In this document: positions 53,745-63,354 of the stretch, piece by piece
How the letters are laid out: each line of letters opens with the position of its first letter
Position numbering within the stretch: position 1 is the stretch's first letter
Assembly (NCBI GenBank): GCA_016720635.1
Contig: JADKKF010000004.1
Coordinates: 62,001 to 126,000 of the forward strand
DNA: 64,000 nucleotides
Reading direction: 5' to 3'
From: Saprospiraceae bacterium
GTDB taxonomy: Bacteria; Bacteroidota; Bacteroidia; Chitinophagales; Saprospiraceae
Translations under genes and position numbers: made by a program
Notes under the pieces: generated by a model
Seen by the model: the letters and a program-made list of their open reading frames with translations, nothing else
What the model was told of the DNA's origin: nothing
Databases searched by the model: none

Positions 53745-54257
53745 ATGATATTTTTAACAGATTTTTCGCCTATCATTCCTGATTATGGAATCTTTTTTTG
53801 GACGACCCTTATCTTTTTGTTCGTTTGGTTGGTTCTTGGAAAACTTGCTTTCAAACCCATAGCTAAGGCGCTTGGAGAGAGAGAAAAAACCATCGCTGAT
53901 GCTCTTAATGAAGCTGAATCGATCAAGCTTGAAATGGCTAAAATGAAAAACGAAAACGAACAGCTTTTGGCCCTGGCTAGAGAAGAAAAAGCTTCTATCC
54001 TAAAGGAGGCAAAAGAGATGAAAGAAAGCATCATCAAGGATGCCAAGGTTAAAGCCATAGAAGAAGCTCAAAAAATAGTAACTACCGCTACTGCTGAAAT
54101 CGAAAACCAGAAAAAAGCAGCCATCGTAGAATTAAAAAATCAAACTGGTAAAATTGCCGTTGATATTGCAGAAAAATTGGTCAAAAAAGAACTAAAATCC
54201 AATGCTGACCATATGCAATTCGTACAACAATTGGTTTCTGATATAAAAATGAACTAA
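53745..54257 (+). CDS. atpF: F-type ATP synthase subunit b
   Basis: 170 residues. One N-terminal membrane helix (DYGIFFWTTLIFLFVWLVLGKLAF) is followed by a long charged coiled coil (KPIAKALGEREKTIADALNEAESIKLEMAKMKNENEQLLALAREEKASILKEA), the peripheral stalk that holds F1 against F0. The length and one-span layout are normal. atpH follows after 8 bp; an attenuator-like hairpin precedes it. Confidence 0.95.
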   Translation: MIFLTDFSPIIPDYGIFFWTTLIFLFVWLVLGKLAFKPIAKALGEREKTIADALNEAESIKLEMAKMKNENEQLLALAREEKASILKEAKEMKESIIKDAKVKAIEEAQKIVTTATAEIENQKKAAIVELKNQTGKIAVDIAEKLVKKELKSNADHMQFVQQLVSDIKMN

Positions 54258-54265
54258 TCCACAAA

Positions 54266-54802
54266 ATGAGTAATTCAAAAGTAGCAGAGCGATATGCCAA
54301 ATCGATTATGGGCCTTGCCAAAGAACATGCAACGGGTCAAAATATCGTGGATGACATGAAGTATATCGCAGAGTGTGTAAAAAATAAAGATTTGGTTTTG
54401 ATGCTGAACTCTCCTATCGTTCACGCCAGTAAAAAGAAACAAATATTCAAAGCGCTTTTTGATGGAAAAATCAACCCTTTGACTATGAAGTTCTTAGAAC
54501 TTATGACCGACAAAGGACGTGAGAAAACATTGGGAGAAATTGCCAACGCTGTCCTAGATATCAATCGCAAAGATCACGGTATCATCCAAGTTAAAGTTAC
54601 AACTGCGGAAGCTACCACTCCAGATATCAATGCTCAGATATCTAAAAAATTGGGCGAACTATTGCCAGGTAAAACCATTGAAATAAGCTCTATCATAAAT
54701 CCAGCCATTATCGGAGGATTTATTTTAGAATACAATCAACAAGAATATAATGCAAGTATTGCATACACTTTGGACAAAATGAGAAAGACTTTTAAAGCAT
54801 AA
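54266..54802 (+). CDS. atpH: F-type ATP synthase subunit delta
   Basis: 178 residues. The N-terminal helical domain starts SKVAERYAKSIMGLAKEH (family RYAxAL pattern). The C-terminal domain has MKFLELMTDKGREKTLGEIANAVLDINRKDHGIIQVKVTTAE and the closing IIGGFILEYNQQEYNASIAYTLDKMRKTF, with the usual GG turn. It connects the b stalk to the top of the alpha subunits. Positioned between atpF and atpA, as normal. Confidence 0.95.
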   Translation: MSNSKVAERYAKSIMGLAKEHATGQNIVDDMKYIAECVKNKDLVLMLNSPIVHASKKKQIFKALFDGKINPLTMKFLELMTDKGREKTLGEIANAVLDINRKDHGIIQVKVTTAEATTPDINAQISKKLGELLPGKTIEISSIINPAIIGGFILEYNQQEYNASIAYTLDKMRKTFKA

Positions 54803-54830
54803 TTTTAAATAAAAATAAAATAATCAGGAT

Positions 54831-56414
<1,584 letters not shown>

Positions 56415-56457
56415 AATAAAATATTTTTTATAATCCAACGCTTTTGACCTAATATAT

Positions 56458-57336
56458 ATGGCCAATCTTAAAGAAGTCCGCGAGAGAATAAAATCAGTTA
56501 TAGGCACGCAGCAAATCACCAAAGCGATGAAGATGGTTTCTGCTGCCAAACTTAGAAAGGCGCAGAATGCTATCGTTCAAATGAGGCCTTATTCTGTCAA
56601 GTTAAGCCAGATACTTTCGAATATCATGGCGAATCTTGAAGGAGATGCTGGTGGCGCTTATGGTGTTCAAAGAGAAATCAAAACTGCCTGTGTAGTCGTC
56701 GTCACTTCTAGTCGAGGGCTGTGTGGAGCTTTCAATACCAATATCATTAAGTCAGCGGTAGCCACCATTGATTCTGAACTTTCTGAAGTGAGAAAAAATG
56801 GAAAACTGACCATCCTATGCATTGGAAAGAAAGGGTACGATTTTTTTAGAAAAAGATATAAGGATTGTACCATTATCAGTGATTACGTAATGACGTATAA
56901 TGATCCAAGTTTTGACAACGTAGCCATCGCTTCTCAATCAGTTATGGATGAGTTTGTTGCTGCTAAATACGATCTGGTAACCATTTCTTATGGTCGATTC
57001 AAAAATGCTGCGATGCAATTCGCTGAGACTGAGCAGTTCTTGCCTGTGAAGAGATTGGAAGCCACCGCTTCTAAAACCAAATCAGATTATATTTTTGAGC
57101 CATCGAAAGAACAATTGCTCAAGACTTTGATACCAAATATCCTTCAAACACAATTTCAAAAATGTGTCCTCGATACCATCGCTTCTGAGCATGGTGCGAG
57201 AATGACAGCCATGGACAAGGCAACAGAGAATGCTGAAGGTTTATTGATAGACTTAAGGATTAATTATAACAAAGCTCGACAAGAGGCCATCACTAAGGAA
57301 CTTTCAGAGATCGTAGGGGGCGCAGCAGCTCTCTAG
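56458..57336 (+). CDS. atpG: F-type ATP synthase subunit gamma
   Basis: 292 residues, the rotating central shaft. The N-terminal helix is LKEVRERIKSVIGTQQITKAMKMVSAAKLRKAQ and the C-terminal helix is HGARMTAMDKATENAEGLLIDLRINYNKARQEAITKELSEIVGGAAAL; both are strongly conserved. The Rossmann-like middle has VVVTSSRGLCGAFNTNI. Last gene of the cluster; MHE copy 10 begins 10 bp after the stop. Confidence 0.97.
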   Translation: MANLKEVRERIKSVIGTQQITKAMKMVSAAKLRKAQNAIVQMRPYSVKLSQILSNIMANLEGDAGGAYGVQREIKTACVVVVTSSRGLCGAFNTNIIKSAVATIDSELSEVRKNGKLTILCIGKKGYDFFRKRYKDCTIISDYVMTYNDPSFDNVAIASQSVMDEFVAAKYDLVTISYGRFKNAAMQFAETEQFLPVKRLEATASKTKSDYIFEPSKEQLLKTLIPNILQTQFQKCVLDTIASEHGARMTAMDKATENAEGLLIDLRINYNKARQEAITKELSEIVGGAAAL

Positions 57337-57345
57337 GCCATTACT

Positions 57346-57464
57346 GAGCGCGTAAGGTGGATGGAGGACGACGCAGTCGGTCTCGTCCATAGACGAGACG
57401 GAACTCCGAAATACACCGACCCGAACTAGACCTCTAGGCGAAGTGAGGGATACGCCCAAATAAC
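57346..57464 (+). repeat. MHE structured repeat, copy 10
   Basis: Closing helix GCGTA (57350-57354) with TACGC (57451-57455), a two-sided change. The inner helix is GGTG/CACC and P2 TCGG/CCGA, also two-sided. A single internal hairpin is present (GTCTCGTC cata GACGAGAC). GGAAC follows directly without insert. The 3' hairpin has CTAG/CTAGG arms. The tail is CCCAAATAAC. It lies between atpG and the lipid kinase gene, co-directional with both. Confidence 0.87.
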
Positions 57465-57511
57465 TATTATGATGACTGCTTTCACGTATTTTTCGACATG
57501 ATCTACTGCCA

Positions 57512-58399
57512 ATGAATCGAATTTGTTTTGTGGTAAACCCCATATCTGGGGGAAAGGATAAAGGACATATAATCGGCGAGTTAGAAGCAGCTTGTAAGCG
57601 TGAAGGCATTTTACCAAATTTTATAGAAACCACTCTAAACCCAGACGAAATTCGTGTAGCTATTGATGCCTGTAACGAAATATTTTATATCGTCATCGGT
57701 GGAGATGGCACCATCAATGCAGCCGCTAGTGCACTAGCTGGAACGGAGAAAATAATGGGCATATTGCCTTTTGGATCTGGCAATGGCTTGGCGAGAACGT
57801 TGGGTCTGAACCAATCTGTTTCGAAGCTCATGGCTAGAGTGAAAGAGGGTAAATGGAGGCCGCTGGACGTCATCGGGGTCAATGATGCGATGTGTTTTAA
57901 TCTCGGGGGAGTAGGCCTGGATGCAGTCATCGCGGAGCGGTTCGAATCGAGTGGAAAACGAGGTTTTCTGAACTACTTAAAGATCGCAACACCCGTGTTG
58001 TTGAAGGATAAAATGAGTCGCTTTGCCATCGAAATCGATCAAAAAGCCGTTGAGTTCTCGGCCTTTCAAGTGTCATTCGCCAATAGTCGTCAATATGGAA
58101 ACAACTTTTCACTAACGCCACATGCGGAACTCGCAGACGGACTGATGGATCTACTCATCACAAGCAACTGTTCGAATGCAAAGATGATTGCCGATATCAT
58201 AGCCCAGTTGGCATTCAAATCCATCAAGCCGACGGTTTGGGATGAAGGTCTGCGCAATGGCATGAATGTGTTTCAAGTGGCGGATGTGATTTTGCACAAT
58301 TTGGACGCTATGCCCATGCATATAGATGGGGAAGTTCGAGGACATCCCACTCACATAAAACTCTCGATACTGCCTGAAAAACTACGCGTGTTGGCTTAA
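57512..58399 (+). CDS. Diacylglycerol/lipid kinase family protein (DgkB/YegS type)
   Basis: 295 residues of the DAGK catalytic family. CFVVNPISGGKDKG begins the nucleotide-binding domain. The glycine-rich core is YIVIGGDGTINAAASALAG (GGDGT), and MGILPFGSGNGLARTLGL (GSGNGLAR) follows. FNLGGVGLDAVIAERFE is the usual mid-protein block. It probably phosphorylates diacylglycerol or a related lipid for recycling into phospholipid synthesis. Single-gene unit between MHE copy 10 and the convergent response regulator. Confidence 0.92.
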   Translation: MNRICFVVNPISGGKDKGHIIGELEAACKREGILPNFIETTLNPDEIRVAIDACNEIFYIVIGGDGTINAAASALAGTEKIMGILPFGSGNGLARTLGLNQSVSKLMARVKEGKWRPLDVIGVNDAMCFNLGGVGLDAVIAERFESSGKRGFLNYLKIATPVLLKDKMSRFAIEIDQKAVEFSAFQVSFANSRQYGNNFSLTPHAELADGLMDLLITSNCSNAKMIADIIAQLAFKSIKPTVWDEGLRNGMNVFQVADVILHNLDAMPMHIDGEVRGHPTHIKLSILPEKLRVLA

Positions 58400-58412
58400 G
58401 ACTCCCATTGTA

Positions 58413-59105
58413 TTAGATATCCACCAGACCTATTTCATTGGCCGATTTGATCAATTGCAAGATGGAATTTACGTTGAATTTGCGCATGATGTTCTTTCGG
58501 TGAACCACTACGGTTTTATCCGAAATAAAGAGCATTTTCCCTATTTCCTTGTTAGATTTTGCCTCAGCAAGTAAGTGCAATATTTCGATTTCTCGCTTGG
58601 TCAATTGATTTTTGATATATTGCTTGTCGGGGTGCGTATTGGGATTGTTGGACGTCGGTGGTGTCGCTGGATTGCCTATATTACCAATCGAAACGCCCTC
58701 GCCCATCACGATCTCTCCTTGCAATACACGAACGATATAGGATTCGAATACCTCCCAAGTGGAGGTTTTGAGTGCGAAGCCATCCGCCCTATTTTTCAAT
58801 GCATCTTTGAAATCTTGTTGGTTCGGATAATGGCTAAAAACAAGGATCCTAATGGCACCGAATTTCTGTCGAAACCACTTGATAAGACGCCCTTCTTCAT
58901 TGCCCGCGACCAAATGATCCATGATGATCATATCAATTTCATGTTCGGCCAAAAAGGCCTCCAAATCGACCGCAGAATATATCGCAAAAATATCCACTAT
59001 CCTTGAACTCAACAAGGCCGACTGCTTGATAGCGATTTTCAAGGCATCCGCTAGCAGCGGACAAGGGTCGATGATAAGCAAATTTGATTTTTCTATTGCA
59101 CCCAT
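58413..59105 (-). CDS. NarL/FixJ-type response regulator
   Basis: 230 residues. The N-terminal receiver-like domain has LLIIDPCPLLADALKIAI (acidic patch reduced to one Asp) and IDMIIMDHLVAGNEEG with the probable phospho-acceptor Asp; then RILVFSHYPNQQDFKDALKNRADGFALK with the usual Lys. The C-terminal LuxR HTH is LTKREIEILHLLAEAKSNKEIGKMLFISDKTVVVHRKNIMRKFNVNSILQLI. The single Asp at the start and A-D-G-F-A-L-K end are slightly atypical. No histidine kinase is adjacent. Its start touches the asparaginase stop, so they are co-transcribed. Confidence 0.9.
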   Translation of the reverse strand: MGAIEKSNLLIIDPCPLLADALKIAIKQSALLSSRIVDIFAIYSAVDLEAFLAEHEIDMIIMDHLVAGNEEGRLIKWFRQKFGAIRILVFSHYPNQQDFKDALKNRADGFALKTSTWEVFESYIVRVLQGEIVMGEGVSIGNIGNPATPPTSNNPNTHPDKQYIKNQLTKREIEILHLLAEAKSNKEIGKMLFISDKTVVVHRKNIMRKFNVNSILQLIKSANEIGLVDI

Positions 59106-60068
59106 TTATAGATACGATTTGGATTTTATGATGATTTCTTGAGTTGCTGTTTTTAGCGCATACTCAAAGCCTGGTTGTATCGCATAAGCACCGTGTCTGC
59201 CGTGCTTGTCTATCGCCACAAAACCGACCTGCGCCTCGCGATAATTCGGTATCTTAGCAACAATGCGCTCGATGGCTTTTTTGCACGCTTGTGTGGGCGA
59301 TTTGCCTTGACGCATGAACTCCACCACTAGAAAAGAACCCAGCGTTTTCAGCACCAACTCCCCCAGTCCAGAACAGGTACAAGCCCCAATCTCGCCATCG
59401 ACGAAAAGCCCTGCGCCGATGATCGGGGAGTCTCCTACCCTACCGTGCATCTTGTATGCCAGCCCAGAAGTCGTACAAGCTCCTGCTAGATGTCCATGCG
59501 CATCCAAGGCCAGTATTCCTATGGTATCGTGACTTTCTACGTTTATAACGGGCTTGTATTGAGCCGTTTTGAGCCATTCCTTCCACTCTTTTTTGGATTT
59601 CTCTGTGAGTAATTCCGTCTCAACAAAACCCTCCGCCAGAGCGAATTGTTTCGCCCCTTCACCCGCTAGAATAACGTGAGGCGTTTTCTCCATGACCCTT
59701 CTAGCCACAGAAATTGGATGCACTATTCCCTCCAAAAATGCCACACTCCCAGCCTGGCCCTTGTGATCCATGATACAAGCATCCAGCGTAACGTGTCCAT
59801 CCCTATCGGGTCTTCCGCCCAACCCCACTGACTGATTGTTTGGATCCGCTTCTTCCACCTTGGCCGCAGTCTCCACCGCATCGATGGCCGTTCCACCCTT
59901 TGCGAGATCGTCCCAAGCCGCCTTATTGGCCTTTATGCCCGTATGCCAAGTAGAAACGATGAGCGGCATTTCAGATTTTGGTGCTTCCTTTGCCCAACGA
60001 AAATCCTTTAACAAAACACCTACGAAACCCAGTTGGGCCGTATATCTCATAAAATCGTTTCTTTTCAT
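59106..60068 (-). CDS. N4-(beta-N-acetylglucosaminyl)-L-asparaginase / isoaspartyl peptidase family
   Basis: 320 residues of the Ntn-hydrolase asparaginase-2 family, which self-cleaves to expose a catalytic Thr. The cleavage site is SHDTIGILALDAHGHLAGACTTSGLAYKMHGRVGDSPIIGAGLFVD, with Thr in HDTIG. The N-terminus (KRNDFMRYTAQLGFVGVLLKDF) looks like a weak export or Tat-like leader, so periplasmic location is possible. DACIMDHKGQAGSVAFLEG and EIGACTCSGLGE are further family blocks. It hydrolyses glycosylasparagine or isoaspartyl bonds. The response regulator gene follows directly. Confidence 0.92.
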   Translation of the reverse strand: MKRNDFMRYTAQLGFVGVLLKDFRWAKEAPKSEMPLIVSTWHTGIKANKAAWDDLAKGGTAIDAVETAAKVEEADPNNQSVGLGGRPDRDGHVTLDACIMDHKGQAGSVAFLEGIVHPISVARRVMEKTPHVILAGEGAKQFALAEGFVETELLTEKSKKEWKEWLKTAQYKPVINVESHDTIGILALDAHGHLAGACTTSGLAYKMHGRVGDSPIIGAGLFVDGEIGACTCSGLGELVLKTLGSFLVVEFMRQGKSPTQACKKAIERIVAKIPNYREAQVGFVAIDKHGRHGAYAIQPGFEYALKTATQEIIIKSKSYL

Positions 60069-60139
60069 AGCGAATCAAACTTGGTGGTTATAGCACAAAT
60101 ATACACTTTTTTTTGTACACATAATATGGTAGTTTTTTT

Positions 60140-60247
60140 CTTGGCGTCCCCCTCCGCGCCTCCTAGGCGAGGAGGGTCGCGGCCTTCACGGGTTCCGTCC
60201 CTTCGTGACCCTGCTGACGCAGGCCGTTACGGTCGCTGACGCGCTGG
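60140..60247 (-). repeat. MHE structured repeat, copy 11
   Basis: The shortest copy, minus orientation. Closing helix GCGTC (60238-60242) with GACGC (60144-60148). The inner helix is GCG/CGC and P2 ACGG/CCGT, the latter a two-sided change. Hairpins are CCTGC gtca GCAGG and GTCAC/GGGAC. GGAACCC follows without insert. The 3' hairpin is CCTC/GGAGG with TCGCC/GGCG inside. It separates the asparaginase gene from the accessory toxin region. Confidence 0.85.
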
Positions 60248-60323
60248 GGGGGGTATTTGATTCTTTCCTAGGGCTGAATTGAATCTAGGTCATAGTTCTT
60301 ACATGGATATGCATACACGATCC

Positions 60324-60546
60324 TCGCTGTTTGCAACTGCGATGCAAAACATTAGTAATTTTTAATTCCAGACACTTGACACCTTTTAAATATTTACCTT
60401 AACTTTAATATTCCCATTAATGTTCGGACATAAAGCAGTTAATCAAAAATTACTTTATTTTCTTACTTTTACAATAGTGAGAAGATGATGAATTGGAAAT
60501 TCGTAAAATATGGGATTGAAGTCATAGGCTTCGACCATCGGGGGAA
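60324..60546 (+). repeat. Duplicated REP-bounded leader, first copy
   Basis: Begins with the hairpin TCGCTGTT tgc AACTGCGA and ends with GAAGTC ataGGCTTCGACCATCG, i.e. the two REP palindromes of this genome in opposite roles. The block between includes CACTTGACAC and an identical stretch ending ATGATGAATTGGAAATTC. A second copy lies at 62254-62407. The first codons of the ORF at 60485 fall inside it. Confidence 0.65.
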
Positions 60547-60778
60547 TGAAGTAAATAAACCTTGGCTTACAAAAGCCATTAATGCTGGAGATGATATTGA
60601 GTTGGCGACATTACCTCATATTAGATTAGAGCTTTATAACAGACAAGCTGGGGTTTATAAAATTTCTACATTTAGGAAAGAGTTAAAGTTCTTAATTTCG
60701 AATAACTACAAGCCATCAAACATCAATAACTATGAGTGGCAAACTATAAAAGAGTGGGTATTACCAGAAATTTTATAA
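60485..60778 (+). CDS. Orphan polymorphic-toxin tail (candidate)
   Basis: 97 codons. The first ~20 (MMNWKFVKYGIEVIGFDHRG) come from the duplicated REP leader and may not be genuine coding sequence. The remainder, NKPWLTKAINAGDDIELATLPHIRLELYN and then GVYKISTFRKELKFLISNNYKPS, resembles the C-terminal ends of Rhs/WapA-type polymorphic toxins in style (weak, from memory). There is no N-terminal delivery domain. It is followed after 32 bp by a probable immunity gene. Likely a displaced toxin C-terminus kept as a recombination cassette. Family unknown. Confidence 0.5.
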   Translation: MMNWKFVKYGIEVIGFDHRGNEVNKPWLTKAINAGDDIELATLPHIRLELYNRQAGVYKISTFRKELKFLISNNYKPSNINNYEWQTIKEWVLPEIL

Positions 60779-60810
60779 AATGACCTATAGTTTATATAAA
60801 AATAATTAAA

Positions 60811-61278
60811 ATGAATGTAGTCCAAGAAAAAAATATGTATAGCCTAATCAGAAATGTTGAATTTAAAAGACTTTATGAAGGTTTTGGATTCAGGACATTT
60901 TTGTTTAATAAATCAACTACCTTGATTTTAATTAATGACATGTTTATGCTGCAATTATATGAGCATACTTGGGCTGGTGGAGAGCGTGAGTTTCAAATTT
61001 TCAATTATTTAGAAAATGCTGAAATTCTATTTGGAATTGACAATAGTATAGAAGGAAGGGATAGGGAATACAAATCTTTTGAAAAATTCCCAGACTTCAG
61101 TGATGATAATTTCATTCAATATTTTAGATGGATAATTGAGACTTTTCCAGGTGCATTTGAATCAAATAATTTTCGAAAATATAAGAAATACTATTACGAA
61201 ACTGATAATGCAAGAGATAAATGTCAAAAGTATTTGGCATTGATCCAAAAGAAAACCTGGTGGCGCTTCTGGCGATAA
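60811..61278 (+). CDS. Hypothetical protein, candidate immunity protein 1
   Basis: 155 residues, no signal peptide or membrane span. Acidic and aromatic: LIRNVEFKRLYEGFGFRTFLFNKSTTLILINDMFMLQLYEHTW and FEKFPDFSDDNFIQYFRWIIETFPGAFE. It does not match a family I can name. Its place after a toxin tail and before an EndoU tail, and its size and charge, suit an immunity protein. Its last 11 codons overlap the 5' end of the EndoU frame, so the end KKTWWRFWR may derive from the inserted cassette rather than from the original gene. Confidence 0.6.
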   Translation: MNVVQEKNMYSLIRNVEFKRLYEGFGFRTFLFNKSTTLILINDMFMLQLYEHTWAGGEREFQIFNYLENAEILFGIDNSIEGRDREYKSFEKFPDFSDDNFIQYFRWIIETFPGAFESNNFRKYKKYYYETDNARDKCQKYLALIQKKTWWRFWR

Positions 61279-61681
61279 AGGATTAACTTGTATCTTTAGT
61301 GGTGAAATAAATAGTGTAGGTAAAGCAGGAGGTGTACACCATATTTCAGCAATTAGAGACGGAACCGCTAGAATCTTACCTGGTAAAATTAGAGATTTAG
61401 GAAAAGGATTTTATAAGGCAGAGGTAGAAGTATGGAATGAAGCAACAGGGAAATATCTTAAAAAGGAAGACCCCTCTACTTTTTTTCCAGATTGGATGAG
61501 TGAGGAAATTGTTATGCAAGAAATAAAATCTGCAAGAGATAATATGATAGGCGAATTTTTAGAAAAATCATCTACATATCATAAATATTTTGGCAAATCT
61601 TCAATGGGAAATAGAATTTACATCGTAAGAACTCCTCCATTTAACAATAACATTTTTACTGCTTATTACCAACCACTTTAA
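61244..61681 (+). pseudogene. EndoU nuclease toxin domain without a start codon
   Basis: The frame is open from just after a stop at 61241 and holds no ATG until 61496. It reads GDKGLTCIFSGEINSVGKAGGVHHISA..., then GKIRDLGKGFYKAEVEVWNEATGKYLKK, DPSTFFPDWMSEEIVMQEIKSARDN, NRIYIVRTPPFNNNIFTAYYQPL. This is the bacterial EndoU RNase module (GEIN..GK..G.HH; STFFP.W) found at the C-termini of contact-dependent toxins. It has no upstream delivery portion. It is an orphan tail rather than a working toxin and is followed after 9 bp by a probable immunity gene. Confidence 0.75.
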
Positions 61682-61690
61682 ATAAATTAA

Positions 61691-62191
61691 ATGAAAACAA
61701 TAGAATATTATTTTATTCATGAATATCAATGGAAAATAAATTGGTTTTCAAAAACGGGATTGTTAAAGGTTAAAGTTTATCCTACAGATGAATTTATCAG
61801 AAAATTTAAGTACGTTGATTTCGACGTAGTTGGGCAAATATTTACAAGTAAAATGGATTTTTATAAAACGGATTATATAGAATCTATTATTGCAGAAATT
61901 AAAAAGGTTATTTCCTTAGAAAGGACAACATTTGTAATTTCAAATGAAGATGTTTCCTTGGAAATACAAAGTGAAAACGCAAGGCCTTTTGATAATTATG
62001 AATTGCATGGTAGCTATGAAACTGGAGTAGAATCACGCAATTGGAACATAACTACACCAATCGAGTTGCAATACATCCCGACAGAGGAGATATTGCAATT
62101 GTTTATAGATTGGCTTGAGTTTTTAAAGGTAAATGAAAAAATGTGTTTTGTGCCCAAAACGTATCTAAAGGGCGAATTTCTGGATATATAA
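61691..62191 (+). CDS. Hypothetical protein, candidate EndoU immunity protein
   Basis: 166 residues. A beta-rich N-terminal half (MKTIEYYFIHEYQWKINWFSKTGLLKVKVYPTDEFIRK) and an acidic C-terminal part (TPIELQYIPTEEILQLFIDWLEFLKVNEK). No family recognised. It starts 9 bp after the EndoU tail, the standard place for the cognate immunity gene, and has the low-GC composition of the whole region. Its role as the EndoU antidote is inferred from position alone. Confidence 0.62.
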   Translation: MKTIEYYFIHEYQWKINWFSKTGLLKVKVYPTDEFIRKFKYVDFDVVGQIFTSKMDFYKTDYIESIIAEIKKVISLERTTFVISNEDVSLEIQSENARPFDNYELHGSYETGVESRNWNITTPIELQYIPTEEILQLFIDWLEFLKVNEKMCFVPKTYLKGEFLDI

Positions 62192-62253
62192 ATATCATTT
62201 CTGGGAGGATGGAGTGCGGTCAATTTATATTTTAATTTGAAGCTGCGATATCA

Positions 62254-62407
62254 CGATCGTCGCAGTTTCCAACTGCGATACAAAACACCGGAATTTTTAA
62301 TGCTAGGCACTTGACACTTTTTCTTACTTTTACAATTGTAGTAAGATGATGAATTGGAAATTCATAAAATATGGGATTGACATTAGAGGCTTCGACCATT
62401 GGGGGAA
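62254..62407 (+). repeat. Duplicated REP-bounded leader, second copy
   Basis: Opens with the perfect hairpin TCGCAGTT tcc AACTGCGA (62260-62278) and runs through CACTTGACAC and the ATGATGAATTGGAAATTC stretch to GGCTTCGACCATTG. It matches 60324-60546 with one internal deletion of about 70 bp. The two copies bracket the first two toxin/immunity cassettes as direct repeats. Confidence 0.65.
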
Positions 62408-62532
62408 AACAAGTTAAAGATGCATCAAAAAATGGGTATGAATTTTGGTTATTTTCCAATACCAAAATACCTGCTCATGTAAAGAATTTTTGTGATAATA
62501 AGGGTATTAAATATATTGAAACTTTAGAATAA
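62371..62532 (+). CDS. Orphan toxin tail 3 (candidate)
   Basis: A 53-codon frame. After a few leader-derived residues it reads GGKQVKDASKNGYEFWLFSNTK and then IPAHVKNFCDNKGIKYIETLE. The NGYEFWLFSNTKIPAHVKNF...GIKYIE pattern looks like the last helix-strand unit of a nuclease-fold polymorphic toxin tail (impression, not checked). The stop is one base from the ATG of the next gene, so toxin fragment and immunity gene would be coupled. Too short to act alone. Confidence 0.5.
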   Translation: MGLTLEASTIGGKQVKDASKNGYEFWLFSNTKIPAHVKNFCDNKGIKYIETLE

Positions 62533-62533
62533 T

Positions 62534-62959
62534 ATGGGTAAGATTACTGGTATCAGTTTAGAGTATTATACAGGGGAATTAAATATTGTTGAATTGTATA
62601 GAAATTTTTTTTCAAAATGCAAGATTGATTTTTTTGTAGATGAAGGTGAATTTTCATATTTGATTGACTATGATCCATTTTACTATAAATTAAAAATTGG
62701 AGAAAATATTTTTAATTTTGTGCTAAGTCTCATTGCAAATGTTGAGAGTAAGCCTTTAACATTTTCGCTCATATTAGATGAAACTATTTTTATGAGTCAC
62801 ACAATTAATGCAATCAAAAGAGAAGAAATTAATATTTCAATAAGTGCACCAAAGCTGCTTGATAATCTTAATGTACCAGATTTTTCCTTTTATGCCGAAA
62901 GGATTTTACCTTTTTTCGATTACAAAAATATAATGTGTTTGAAATTTTCATTTTGTTAA
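62534..62959 (+). CDS. Hypothetical protein, candidate immunity protein 3
   Basis: 141 residues, acidic, no export signal: ISLEYYTGELNIVELYRNFFSKCKIDFFVDEGEFSYLIDYDPFYYKLKIG and LILDETIFMSHTINAIKREEINISISAPKLL. The family is not recognised. It begins 1 bp after the 53-codon toxin tail and ends convergently with the XRE remnant (4-bp overlap). The role as an immunity protein is by context. Confidence 0.6.
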   Translation: MGKITGISLEYYTGELNIVELYRNFFSKCKIDFFVDEGEFSYLIDYDPFYYKLKIGENIFNFVLSLIANVESKPLTFSLILDETIFMSHTINAIKREEINISISAPKLLDNLNVPDFSFYAERILPFFDYKNIMCLKFSFC

Positions 62960-63354
62960 ATGTATAAAAATTCATAACCCCGTATAAGCCTTTTTAGATT
63001 TAAATTCACGAAGGCATATATCGATAAGATTGAATACTTAAGATTTTTTATTCTCAGGAGATTAGAAAACTCCTCGAGTCTGTTTAGGATATTTTTATCA
63101 ATAAGAAGTTTGGTTTTGTATATTAGATAGTCCACAGAGACTTCAAGGGCATCTGCAATTTTAGCTACTACATCCACAGAAGGAGTGATGTCTCCTCTTT
63201 CGTATCGACCTATAACATCGCCATAAGTACCAATGATCTTCCCAAGGGCCACTTGAGTACGTTTTTTTTGCTTACTAATAACCATCAAATTTTGTCCAAA
63301 ATCCCTATTAATAGTATTTAAAATGCCATATCTTTGAATTCGAATTTTTGACAA
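62956..63354 (-). pseudogene. XRE-family HTH regulator, decayed C-terminus
   Basis: The first ~90 residues are a good HTH_XRE domain: FGQNLMVISKQKKRTQVALGKIIGTYGDVIGRYERGDITPSVDVVAKIADALEVSVDYLIYKTKLLIDKNILNRLEEFSNL. After SNL the frame drifts into unrelated residues. In another frame the expected ending is visible: PENKKS, a TAA, then VFNLIDICLREFKSKKAYTGL (to 62972). So one frameshift and one nonsense base have hit the tail. Its only start in this frame is TTG; a Met occurs at residue 24. DNA binding by the N-terminal domain may persist. Confidence 0.75.
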
